From: an uncultured Phascolarctobacterium sp.
GTDB lineage: Bacteria > Bacillota > Negativicutes > Acidaminococcales > Acidaminococcaceae
Length of the DNA: 50,083 nt
Assembly: GCF_900753045.1 (NCBI RefSeq)
Contig: NZ_CAADXO010000002.1
Location: 1 to 50,083 of the forward strand
Reading direction: 5' to 3'
Part shown: in pieces, positions 1 through 7,349 of the stretch
Position numbering within the stretch: position 1 is the stretch's first letter
How the letters are laid out: each line of letters starts with the position of its first letter
Made by a program: the position numbers and the translations under genes
Notes under the pieces: model-generated
The model's input: the letters and a program-made list of their open reading frames with translations, nothing else
Told to the model about the DNA's origin: nothing
Databases searched by the model: none

Positions 1-179
1 ACGCGACACTCGCAGTAATGACCTTTCCCGCTATCCTGCAGGAAACACAGACACCTGCTGCAGGTGCGCTTGCCCTCGGCGTCGGCGTTGCCACCGCCTG
101 GCGCGGCATGAGCCTTTTTCATGTGGCTTGCTGCTGCTGCGCCGTTGTGTTTATCGTAGAATTTATCATGGTGCCGTAA
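1..179 (+). CDS. C-terminal fragment of an AzlD-like branched-chain amino acid permease subunit
   Basis: The frame beginning at base 3 is open to the TAA at 177-179 and gives about 58 residues of a truncated protein. The fragment has a hydrophobic segment containing VMTFPAIL, a glycine/alanine-rich stretch followed by TAWRG, and a last hydrophobic helix rich in cysteine. This pattern (helix, short charged W-R turn, final helix, end) resembles the end of AzlD, the small partner of AzlC in branched-chain amino acid export. A strong terminator follows at once. The start and any azlC lie outside the window, so the family call is tentative. Confidence 0.5.
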   Translation, partial: ATLAVMTFPAILQETQTPAAGALALGVGVATAWRGMSLFHVACCCCAVVFIVEFIMVP

Positions 180-187
180 AGTGCCAA

Positions 188-234
188 AAGCCGCCGGCTT
201 AGGAGATTTTTCTCCAGGCCGGCGGCTTTTTTTA
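188..234 (+). terminator. Rho-independent terminator after the AzlD-like gene
   Basis: A GCCGCCGGC / GCCGGCGGC stem with an inner GGAGA/TCTCC extension is followed by seven T residues. It ends the plus-strand transcript and separates it from the convergent hicAB unit. Confidence 0.9.
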
Positions 235-243
235 TTACTGTAA

Positions 244-642
244 TCAACGTGCGTTTAATCCCAATTCGTTAATCAAGGCGCGCTGCAAAAGATTAGAAAA
301 ATTGATATCGTTATCAATTGCCATATTATTAAGCCATGCAGGAATCGAGAGCGTCTTTTTTACAGCCTTCGCATTATACTTTTTATCATACGCCAGCTTA
401 TCAAAAGCAACCATCATCACAAACTGACTGCCTTCCAAGTTGATTTCATTTGGTTTTGATGCCTGAGGATATTCTTCCGGTTTTTTACCTTCCAACATCA
501 GGCCTATAACCTCCTGCACCATCTCCAAAGCTTCCTCCAAAGAATCTCCTTGGGTATTGCAGCCGGGAATATCCGGAACATAAACAGATACGCCTACTTC
601 CTCAGGTTCAAAAATTACCGGATAAAAATATTTTTTAGACAT
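244..642 (-). CDS. hicB: HicB-family antitoxin
   Basis: This 132-residue protein has the HicB layout. The N-terminal half is a degenerate RNase-H-like fold (YFYPVIFEPEEVGVSVYVPD, then PGCNTQGDSLEEALEMVQE), and the C-terminal part resembles a ribbon-helix-helix/HTH DNA-binding segment with SIPAWLNNMA and NLLQRALINELGL. In this family HicB binds and neutralises the HicA mRNA interferase and represses the operon. It lies 20 bp downstream of hicA with its own AAAGGAG ribosome site, which suits antitoxin supply from a shared transcript. Confidence 0.9.
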   Translation of the reverse strand: MSKKYFYPVIFEPEEVGVSVYVPDIPGCNTQGDSLEEALEMVQEVIGLMLEGKKPEEYPQASKPNEINLEGSQFVMMVAFDKLAYDKKYNAKAVKKTLSIPAWLNNMAIDNDINFSNLLQRALINELGLNAR

Positions 643-662
643 AATGCGCTCCTTTCTTCTGC

Positions 663-857
663 TTAGCGTTTTAATCCAGCCTGCTTTAAAATAGCCTGTT
701 CCAGGCCTTTTTTCAGCTCTTTAGTATGCAAAGGTACAGCAACGGTTATATTCCGCTGTGGATTAAAATATTTTTGATGAGAACCATTATTGCTCTTCAC
801 ATAAACAAAACCATTTTGTAAAAGCAATCTGATCATTTCTTTAGGGGTTAGTGGCAT
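663..857 (-). CDS. hicA: HicA-family toxin (mRNA interferase)
   Basis: This 64-residue protein has a dsRBD-like HicA fold. It opens with the PLTPKEMIRLLLQNGF helix, then SNNGSHQKYFNP, which holds the catalytic His in the conserved GSH context, then VAVPLHTKELKKGL and a C-terminal helix. HicA toxins cleave mRNA and arrest translation. It is the first gene of the hicA-hicB unit, with a GGAGG ribosome site 8 nt upstream of the ATG. The length is normal for the family and nothing suggests inactivation. Confidence 0.92.
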   Translation of the reverse strand: MPLTPKEMIRLLLQNGFVYVKSNNGSHQKYFNPQRNITVAVPLHTKELKKGLEQAILKQAGLKR

Positions 858-878
858 AAACGCAACCTCCTTTAATTT

Positions 879-907
879 ATTATACTACGTAATATTACGT
901 ATGTAAA
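879..907 (-). promoter_or_regulatory. hicAB promoter with a palindromic operator filling the spacer
   Basis: On the minus strand TTTACA (902-907) and TATAAT (879-884) are separated by exactly 17 bp. The spacer is almost entirely the perfect 16-bp palindrome TACGTAATATTACGTA (886-901). A dimeric repressor bound there would block RNA polymerase directly. HicB is the obvious candidate, because its family autoregulates through palindromes of this kind. The promoter call rests on the sequence; the identity of the regulator is inferred. Confidence 0.85.
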
Positions 908-923
908 GAAATGCTTGCTGCAA

Positions 924-962
924 TAAAAAAGTCTTCGCACACATACGAATATGCACGAAGAC
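924..962 (-). terminator. Terminator of the MatC-like carrier gene
   Basis: On the minus strand a GTCTTCG...CGAAGAC hairpin with an inner TGCATATTCGTATGTG loop region is followed by a run of six T. It lies 25 bp past the stop of the carrier gene and isolates that gene from hicAB. Confidence 0.85.
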
Positions 963-987
963 CAAACTATTTTATAAAATTTTTACC

Positions 988-2235
988 TCACAGCAGCCAG
1001 TGGAACATGCCGAAATAAGAGAAGATGCACAAAACCGAAACCCCCAGTGCTGAAACACCGAACATTTTCATAAAAAGATTCTGCTGCTGCTTTTGGTTAG
1101 CATTTGCCGCCGAAGCATAAGCTGCCAACGCCAGCGCACCGCCTGTAGAAAGCGGGCTGATAGCAGCGACATGCGAAATCGTTGTAATCGAGGATGCCAG
1201 CTCCACCTCATTCACACCGCCAAGCTGCTGAGCAACATGCGGTACTGTCGGCAGCAGCGTAGGCATAACAACACCGCTGCTAGAGCTGAACCAGCTCATA
1301 ATGCCGGAGGTAAGTCCCATAACAGCAGCAGCACTTTTAGCGCTCATCAGCGAAACAAGCACATTGGAAAGAACCTCAATACCGCCAAGATCTATAATCA
1401 GCTGCATCAAAACACCTACACCGGTAATCAGCAGCAACGTATTCCAGGGAATATGCCTAATAGCTTTGCTTTCATCGGAAACACGTAAAAAGGACAATAC
1501 CGCAGCAACCGCAAAGCTGACCAGTCCGACGTTAATACGTAAAAGCATAACCATCAGCACCATGACTACAACCCCGGCGATAATCGTAAGCTGCTTTTTA
1601 TTGAAGCAAGGAACTTCTTTTTTCTGCTCTGCAGCAGCAGAACGCAGCTTGTAGCCGCCCAATAAAATATATACAATAACGGCATAAATAGTAAAGGAAA
1701 GAATACCATTCATAAGAAAATCATTTTCAATACCTGTCAAGCCAAACTCTGCGCACAGATTCGCACCGATAATGCCGGTAGCAGCAAGCGGAGATAAACC
1801 GCCGGCGCAAGAACCCAAAACAGTTAAGGTTGAAAGCAGCACGGGACTTATTTTCATTTCTGCTGCCAAGGACATAGAAAAAACCATCATTATCGCCATA
1901 GTCGGCACGGAGCCGGGGCCAAGCGCGGCAAGAATAATCGAGAACACATAGATAATGACAGGTATGAGATAAACACGCTTGCCTGCCAATGATATTACCT
2001 TCTGCGCCAGCAAATCCAGACTACCGTTAATCTGTGCAAGACTGAACAAATAGGTTACACCCAAAAGCATCAGGAACAAAGAAGCATTGAAGCCTTTAAT
2101 AATTTCCGCATCACTGATGCCTGCCATACGTCCCAAAAGCAAGGCAAAAGCTATGCACAAAAGACCCGTATTCATCTTACGGATAAAACCAAGCATTATC
2201 GCCAGCAGTAAAAAACCCAAGGATAACAGAGCCAT
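988..2235 (-). CDS. MatC/SLC13-like dicarboxylate carrier
   Basis: This is a 415-residue inner-membrane protein with about eleven to twelve hydrophobic helices in two halves. The N-terminal half matches the MatC N-terminal domain pattern: GFIRKMNTGLLCIAFALLLG, GFNASLFLMLLGVTYLF, a NGS-L-D segment, and GPGSVPT around residue 107. The second half has the SSSSGVVMPTLLPT loop and a late SPLSTGGALALAA hairpin, which look like the two substrate/cation hairpins of ion-transporter superfamily carriers. Members move malonate, malate or related dicarboxylates, but the substrate is not readable here. It is a single-gene unit with a GGAGG ribosome site and its own terminator. Confidence 0.75.
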   Translation of the reverse strand: MALLSLGFLLLAIMLGFIRKMNTGLLCIAFALLLGRMAGISDAEIIKGFNASLFLMLLGVTYLFSLAQINGSLDLLAQKVISLAGKRVYLIPVIIYVFSIILAALGPGSVPTMAIMMVFSMSLAAEMKISPVLLSTLTVLGSCAGGLSPLAATGIIGANLCAEFGLTGIENDFLMNGILSFTIYAVIVYILLGGYKLRSAAAEQKKEVPCFNKKQLTIIAGVVVMVLMVMLLRINVGLVSFAVAAVLSFLRVSDESKAIRHIPWNTLLLITGVGVLMQLIIDLGGIEVLSNVLVSLMSAKSAAAVMGLTSGIMSWFSSSSGVVMPTLLPTVPHVAQQLGGVNEVELASSITTISHVAAISPLSTGGALALAAYASAANANQKQQQNLFMKMFGVSALGVSVLCIFSYFGMFHWLL

Positions 2236-2560
2236 CGGAAACCTCCAAAAAATTTATTTGAGAGTGTATTTGAGAGTGTAACAACGGGAATATTAAATAT
2301 AACAGAATCACCATTTATATAATAACACTTAGGAATTACTTTGTAAAACAGTAGTTTTGTTTAATTTATTCTTGTTTGGCATTAAAATTATTCCATACAG
2401 GAATAGTCTTTTTATTATCGTCGCTGTACAGATATAGGCTATGCTATTCCAACTCTTTAAAGTAAAATAGTTTATTTCCTGCAAAATAAATGTTACAATA
2501 AATAATTGAGAGAAGATTTGACAATTTTCACGACTTTACCAAAGCTGTGAAAATTACATT
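2236..2560. other. Divergent intergenic region with a 12-bp tandem repeat
   Basis: This region separates the leftward carrier from the rightward acetyltransferase operon. It holds two exact head-to-tail copies of TTTGAGAGTGTA (2257-2280) just upstream of the carrier ribosome site, and then AT-rich DNA that must contain both promoters. No convincing -35/-10 pair stands out for the carrier. Near the other end TTGACA at 2518-2523 could be a -35 element, but no good -10 follows at the usual distance. No open reading frame of note was seen. Confidence 0.6.
2523..2555 (+). promoter_or_regulatory. Inverted repeat just upstream of the acetyltransferase start
   Basis: The perfect 9-bp arms AATTTTCAC and GTGAAAATT flank a 15-nt centre that itself contains CTTT-ACC-AAAG. 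It could be an operator dyad or a hairpin in the 5' untranslated region. It ends only a few bases before the first possible start codon at 2561, so it would affect either transcription or initiation of translation. Confidence 0.55.
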
Positions 2561-3412
2561 ATGGAGATGATTGCTTTGCCGAATTATGCAGATATCAACG
2601 GACGGCCGATGAAGAAGCTGCAAACAGAACAATACCTGCGCAAGCTGCAGCTCAATGACTTTGAGCCGGCTGTTAATTTAGCAACCCTGACTAAATTACA
2701 GGACGCGCACCTCAAATATATTCCCTACGAAAATTTTGACTGTCTTAACGGCAAAATTACCTCACTCAAACGCCAGGATATGTTCAATAAGGTTATCATG
2801 CATAACCGCGGCGGTATCTGCTTTGAGCTGAACGGACTTTACAACTGGCTTTTGGAGTCCCTGGGCTTCGATGTAACCAGCTATTCCGCCCGCTTTATCG
2901 ATAAAATGGAAACCTACCAGCTGCGCCGCCACCGCGTAATGTGTGTAACGCTAGGTGATAAGCGTTATCTTACCGATGTCGGCGTGAACAGCGAAAGTCC
3001 GCGTGTACCGTTAGAAATTGTTGAAGGTCTGATTCAAAGTGACGGCATCAGCCAATACAAGTTTACCCGCAGTGAATTTTGGGGCTGGCTGCTTTGGCAG
3101 AAGGAGCGCGGCAAAATCTGGAAACGCCTCTTTGGCTTCACAGAAGAACCGCAGATAGACAAGGATTTTATTACCGCCAGCTTCTGGTGTGACGCCCATC
3201 CCGACTCACCATTTATCAAAAGCAAGAAGCTGTCTATTTTCCGCGAGGACTGCAATATTACCATTCGCGGCAACTATTTAAAATTTTATCTGGGCGGTCG
3301 CGTTAAGTACCGCTATAAAATTAACACCGGTGCCGAGCTTAAGGAAATTCTTTGGGAGTATTTCGGTATTAATGTAGAATACAGGCTCAAGGATGACGGT
3401 ATAGAATACTAA
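2561..3412 (+). CDS. Arylamine N-acetyltransferase (NAT)
   Basis: This cytosolic enzyme transfers acetyl from acetyl-CoA to arylamines or hydrazines. Numbered from ATG 2561, the Cys-His-Asp triad is visible: Cys87 in RGGICFELNGL, His124 in RRHRVMCV and Asp139 in YLTDVGVN. The motif IPYENFD precedes it as usual, and the length is normal. The start is uncertain. ATG 2561 has no ribosome site upstream, whereas GGAG at 2563-2566 lies 9 nt before an in-frame TTG at 2576, so the true protein may begin there. It is the first gene of a three-gene unit with cca (21-bp gap) and a C39-like peptidase; the natural substrate is unknown. Confidence 0.9.
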   Translation: MEMIALPNYADINGRPMKKLQTEQYLRKLQLNDFEPAVNLATLTKLQDAHLKYIPYENFDCLNGKITSLKRQDMFNKVIMHNRGGICFELNGLYNWLLESLGFDVTSYSARFIDKMETYQLRRHRVMCVTLGDKRYLTDVGVNSESPRVPLEIVEGLIQSDGISQYKFTRSEFWGWLLWQKERGKIWKRLFGFTEEPQIDKDFITASFWCDAHPDSPFIKSKKLSIFREDCNITIRGNYLKFYLGGRVKYRYKINTGAELKEILWEYFGINVEYRLKDDGIEY

Positions 3413-3433
3413 GCCCGGCAGGAGATTTATAAA

Positions 3434-4954
3434 ATGCCTGATTTATTTTTTCCCAGTTATACAAAAAAAATACTGTCTGCTTTGAACGCTGCCGGCTATG
3501 AAGCATATCTTGTCGGCGGTGCCGTGCGTGACCTGCTTTTGGGCAAGTCACCGGATGACTACGATATCACTACCAATGCTCTGCCGGAGCAGGTTTTGGC
3601 AGTTTGCAAGCAACATGATTGGAAAACTGTTGACCAATTAGGTCACAATTTCGGCTGCGTAGTCATTGTTATCAACGGCGTCGCTACCGAAGTAACAACC
3701 TTCCGCGGCGAACGCTATAACGACGAAGACATGCATCGCCCTGCCGCGACCTGGTTTTGCAGCAGTCTGCGCGAGGATTTGAGCCGTCGTGATTTTGCAG
3801 TCAATGCTATGGCACTGTCCCTGGATGGAACTCTGTATGATTATTTTGGCGGTCAGCAGGATTTGCAGCAGAAAATTTTACGTACCGTGGGTGACGCTAA
3901 GCAACGCTTCCATGAGGACGCGCTGCGTATGCTGCGTGCCTGTCGCTTTGCTGCACAGCTCGGCTTTACGTACGAGCAGGCAGACTGCGAAGCATTGCCT
4001 GCCTGTGGCGCGTCTAATACACCCTACTATCTGCCGCATGGCTACAGCTTTCCTGTTGAACGCTGCGCCGGCCTTTCATTGGAGCGTGTGCGCAAGGAGC
4101 TGGAAAAGCTCATTACCGCTAAGCATGCAGGCACGGGCCTGATGCTGATGATGGCAACAGGCCTTTTAGGTGCAAGCTGTCATGCCCGCGAAAACGGCAG
4201 CTATACTGTCATTCCCATTCTGCCGGAAGCACTGCACCTTTTAGGTCTGCACCAAAATCCACGCTTTCATTTATACGACACCTGGGAGCACACACTGCTG
4301 GCGATTGACAACAGCCCGCGCGATTTAGCCATCCGCTGGGCATTGGTACTGCACGATTTAGGCAAGGGTTTGCCGAATATACGCAAGCTGAATAAGGAAG
4401 GTCAGCCATCCGACCCTGGGCATGAAGCTGAAAGCGCAATAATGGCTAAAGCGATTTTAACGCGCCTCGGCTACAACAACAGCTTCGTACATCTGGTAAC
4501 CTGGCTGGTAGCGCAGCATATGCGCTTCGCGCCTATGCTGCTTACCGGCGAGCGCACCCTGCTGCGCTGGGTGCGCAGCGAAGCTGCCAACTCCGGCTTC
4601 CGCACGCAGGCAGAGCTGGCGCAGGCTTACAGCCTGCTGGTAGAAGTTTTTCTTGCAGACATGGGCGCAACCCATGCCCGCGAGAACGAACAGCTGATGG
4701 CCGAAGGTCGCCTTTTAGGCCGTCAGGTTGTGGAGCTTGTGCGTACACGCATGCCTGTATGCAGCAAGGATCTTGCCATCGGCGGACGCGAGCTGCTGGA
4801 GCTTATACCCCGCGCAGACATCAAAAATATTTTATCCTACCTGCTGGAACGCGTACAGTCAGGCAATCTTCCCAACGAAAAAGAAGCTCTGCTCACAGCA
4901 GTCCATAAGCATCTTAAGCGCAAAACTACAATCAGTTTAGGAGAGCAGCTATGA
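3434..4954 (+). CDS. cca: CCA tRNA nucleotidyltransferase with HD domain
   Basis: This enzyme adds or repairs the 3'-CCA end of tRNAs without a template. The 506-residue protein starts with the class II nucleotidyltransferase head: YLVGGAVRDLLLG with GGAVRD at 28-33 and the metal-binding DYD at 42-44. It continues through the neck motifs (RRDFAVNAMAL, then EDALRMLRACRFAAQLGF) and ends in an HD-type domain marked by EHTLLAI and ALVLHDLGKG. A roughly 25-residue cysteine-containing insertion (CGASNTPYYLPHGY) sits in the neck region. The last 4 bp overlap the next start (ATGA), so the two are translationally coupled. Confidence 0.93.
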   Translation: MPDLFFPSYTKKILSALNAAGYEAYLVGGAVRDLLLGKSPDDYDITTNALPEQVLAVCKQHDWKTVDQLGHNFGCVVIVINGVATEVTTFRGERYNDEDMHRPAATWFCSSLREDLSRRDFAVNAMALSLDGTLYDYFGGQQDLQQKILRTVGDAKQRFHEDALRMLRACRFAAQLGFTYEQADCEALPACGASNTPYYLPHGYSFPVERCAGLSLERVRKELEKLITAKHAGTGLMLMMATGLLGASCHARENGSYTVIPILPEALHLLGLHQNPRFHLYDTWEHTLLAIDNSPRDLAIRWALVLHDLGKGLPNIRKLNKEGQPSDPGHEAESAIMAKAILTRLGYNNSFVHLVTWLVAQHMRFAPMLLTGERTLLRWVRSEAANSGFRTQAELAQAYSLLVEVFLADMGATHARENEQLMAEGRLLGRQVVELVRTRMPVCSKDLAIGGRELLELIPRADIKNILSYLLERVQSGNLPNEKEALLTAVHKHLKRKTTISLGEQL

Positions 4955-5697
4955 AAACAAAACGCATTTTATTGGCCGTTGTTTGCCTGCTAATCATTTT
5001 AGGCGGTCTTAATTATCTTTTGCAGCAATCCCCTATGCCCATCGGCACTCCAGGCAGCACACCGGCTGCCGGTGCCGCACAATTCGTTGGCAAGCACGAT
5101 ATCAAAGATTCACCTTATTTTAAGCATCCTGATTTTTATAATATGCAATCTGACGAGCATCTTACCATTCTGCCGAAATTTGCCACTACGCAGCAAATCA
5201 CCCATTATACCTGTGGCCCTGCTGCTGCAAATATGGTAGTAAAGTATTACAAGGGCCAAACGCTTGACGAAGAGCTGGCCGTCGCCAAAATCATGGGCAG
5301 CAGCAAAACAGTCGGCACTAATACCAAAGGCATGGTAAACTACTTTGAAAAAATCGACTGGGATGTTCATTCCTCCATCAAAGATAAAACTCCCGACAGC
5401 TATAAGGAGTTCCTCAAATTTGTCGAGAGCAATCTGAAAAACAACACACCTATCATTGTAGAAAACGTTGATTGGGGCGGGCATTGGCGTGTCATCATCG
5501 GTTACGACAGCATGGGCACCACACACAAAAGTGACGATGTGCTTATTATGGCCGATCCCTATGATACCACCGACCATCTGCAGGACGGCTACAGCATTGT
5601 ACCGGCAGAACGCTTCTTCTATATGTGGTTTGACCACCAGCTTTTCCCGCAAAGTGAACAAAAACGCCAATGGCTGACGGCTAAACCGAAGGCCTGA
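4951..5697 (+). CDS. Membrane-anchored C39-like cysteine peptidase
   Basis: This 248-residue protein has an N-terminal hydrophobic helix (residues 5-24, signal anchor or uncleaved signal) and an extracytoplasmic papain-like domain of the C39_2 type. The likely catalytic residues are Cys88 in YTCGPAAANMV, His178 in WGGHWRVIIGYDS and Asp202 in IMADPYDTTD. Unlike true bacteriocin-processing C39 domains it is not fused to an ABC transporter. It ends the NAT-cca operon and overlaps cca by 4 bp. The substrate is unknown; processing or trimming of a periplasmic or cell-wall peptide is a reasonable guess. Confidence 0.78.
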   Translation: MKTKRILLAVVCLLIILGGLNYLLQQSPMPIGTPGSTPAAGAAQFVGKHDIKDSPYFKHPDFYNMQSDEHLTILPKFATTQQITHYTCGPAAANMVVKYYKGQTLDEELAVAKIMGSSKTVGTNTKGMVNYFEKIDWDVHSSIKDKTPDSYKEFLKFVESNLKNNTPIIVENVDWGGHWRVIIGYDSMGTTHKSDDVLIMADPYDTTDHLQDGYSIVPAERFFYMWFDHQLFPQSEQKRQWLTAKPKA

Positions 5698-5772
5698 AAA
5701 TATTTAAGCATCTTTCCGTAACGTTTTTCCCACTTTTCAGCATCACCTTTGTTACGTTTTCCCAAAAATAAA

Positions 5773-5803
5773 ACCGTTGCCGCAAATTCCCTGCAGCAAC
5801 GGT
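5773..5803. terminator. Bidirectional terminator between the peptidase and MFS genes
   Basis: The stem ACCGTTGC / GCAACGGT is flanked by CTTTTATTTT on the plus side and by TTTATTTTTG on the minus side. It can serve both convergent transcripts. Confidence 0.85.
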
Positions 5804-5827
5804 CTTTTATTTTATATGGATAAACTT

Positions 5828-7066
5828 TTAGCTTGCAGCTTCCTGCTCCGCTCCGCGCACATGCGTAAAATAAGAGTACACTGCTACGCTCATAAGCACG
5901 CAGCCGGCAAACACAAGCACATAACGCGAGCTCATAAAGCTGCCCAAGGCACCGCCAAGCAGCGGTCCTACGACACCGCCAAACTGCTGCGCACTCGTAA
6001 CCAGGCCAAAGGCCTTACCACGCATATTGGCAGCAGTAACACGCGTCAGATTGGCATTGATATTAGGCACAGCACCTGCCAGGAACAAGCCGTAAACAAA
6101 CTGGATGGCTGCAAACTGCCACACAGTATTGATGAACACCTGGAAAAGGTTAATAAAACCGGCAATAAAGGTTACTATACAGAATACGCGCACATAACCG
6201 AAGCGCTGGCCGCGCTTTCCCCAAAACGGTGCCGCCAGAATACCGGTAATACCAGCCAGTGAGAAAATCACACCTGACATCTTAATAGCAGCATCGCCCA
6301 TATCATGCATCAGCTCGCCTACATATAAGGTAATCAACGGCTGAATCAGCATTACGCAGGTCTGCACCACAAAAAACATAGCCATAATATACAGCAGGCC
6401 CTTGTTATGCAAAGCGTTCTTTAAATCTGCCAGCAAATTACTTGCTTCGCGCGCACCCTTATTCAGCACGGACATATCCTTAACGATAAAAACAACTGCA
6501 CTCGTAGCAATAAACAAAGCAAAACTGCCTACATAAAACGAAGCACGCATGCCAAACCAGCTGCTCAGATAACCGCCCATCAACGGTCCCATGATAGTGC
6601 CGCTGGCTACCGCAGTCTGCATCAGGCCCATGCCCCAGCCCATGCGCTCCTCCGGCAAGGATGAAGACGCCATCGACATACAGGCAGGCACAAAGCCGGC
6701 GACAACACCGCACACAATGCGCACCAAAAGAAGCTGATAGACATCCTGACAAACGCCTGTCAGGAAATAGGTCAGCGCCAGGCCATAGCCGGCGCGAATC
6801 GCCATCTTTCTCTGCCCGACATGGTCAGCCAAAGCGCCCCAATATGGTGCCATCACGGCCGAACCCATAAAGGTGACAGCAAAGGTAATGCCTGCCCAGA
6901 AGTTAACGTCAGGCTGAGCAACATGCAGCTCGCGCAGCAGATATACAGGCAAAAAAGGGATGCACATTGTATAGCTGGCACAGCACAAAAAAACTCCCAG
7001 CCACAATACCGGCAAATTAGCCTTCCAATTGCCTTTGTTGTTAGCAGTAAAAGCTTGTATTGACAT
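5828..7066 (-). CDS. Major facilitator superfamily efflux transporter (DHA1-like)
   Basis: This 412-residue protein has twelve predicted membrane helices in two six-helix halves. The A-like loop between helices 2 and 3 reads WGALADHVGQRKMAIRAGYG, and the equivalent in the second half is WGKRGQRFGYVRV. Helix 5 contains a motif-C-like glycine/proline stretch (ASGTIMGPLMGGYL) typical of proton-driven drug antiporters. It therefore most likely exports a drug or metabolite, but specificity cannot be assigned. It stands alone. Possible promoter elements on the minus strand are TATAAT at 7096-7101 with a weak -35 17 bp upstream. Confidence 0.85.
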   Translation of the reverse strand: MSIQAFTANNKGNWKANLPVLWLGVFLCCASYTMCIPFLPVYLLRELHVAQPDVNFWAGITFAVTFMGSAVMAPYWGALADHVGQRKMAIRAGYGLALTYFLTGVCQDVYQLLLVRIVCGVVAGFVPACMSMASSSLPEERMGWGMGLMQTAVASGTIMGPLMGGYLSSWFGMRASFYVGSFALFIATSAVVFIVKDMSVLNKGAREASNLLADLKNALHNKGLLYIMAMFFVVQTCVMLIQPLITLYVGELMHDMGDAAIKMSGVIFSLAGITGILAAPFWGKRGQRFGYVRVFCIVTFIAGFINLFQVFINTVWQFAAIQFVYGLFLAGAVPNINANLTRVTAANMRGKAFGLVTSAQQFGGVVGPLLGGALGSFMSSRYVLVFAGCVLMSVAVYSYFTHVRGAEQEAAS

Positions 7067-7255
7067 TTTATCTCCCTCTCATCTCTCTAATTGCTATTAT
7101 AACACAATGCAGGCAGATAGTCACAGACAATAAAAATATAAACCTTACAATAAAAAAACAAAAAAATATTATATGAGTATTAAATTTTTAAGCTTTCACC
7201 TTGCGAACAACTTCAGTTAAAAGCTGGTGTATTGTAAACTAGAGTCAAGAAATTA

Positions 7256-7284
7256 TTGACAAACATCCATATTACACCTATAAT
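7256..7284 (+). promoter_or_regulatory. Consensus sigma-70 promoter of the ATP-grasp operon
   Basis: TTGACA (7256-7261), 17 bp, TATAAT (7279-7284): both hexamers are perfect. Transcription should start near 7291, right at the foot of the following hairpin. Confidence 0.9.
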
Positions 7285-7292
7285 TATCGTAT

Positions 7293-7325
7293 AAGCGAAG
7301 ATGCTGAAGCATCTTCGCTTTTTTA
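7293..7325 (+). terminator. Terminator-like hairpin at the 5' end of the ATP-grasp operon mRNA
   Basis: A 12-bp perfect stem (AAGCGAAGATGC / GCATCTTCGCTT) with a TGAA tetraloop is followed by six T. It starts about two bases after the expected transcription start and lies upstream of the ribosome site at 7329-7340. It has all the features of an intrinsic terminator but sits inside the leader. It could be an attenuator or a 5'-end mRNA-protecting stem. Confidence 0.8.
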
Positions 7326-7349
7326 TTTGAGGGAGGAAGGAAAACTATT

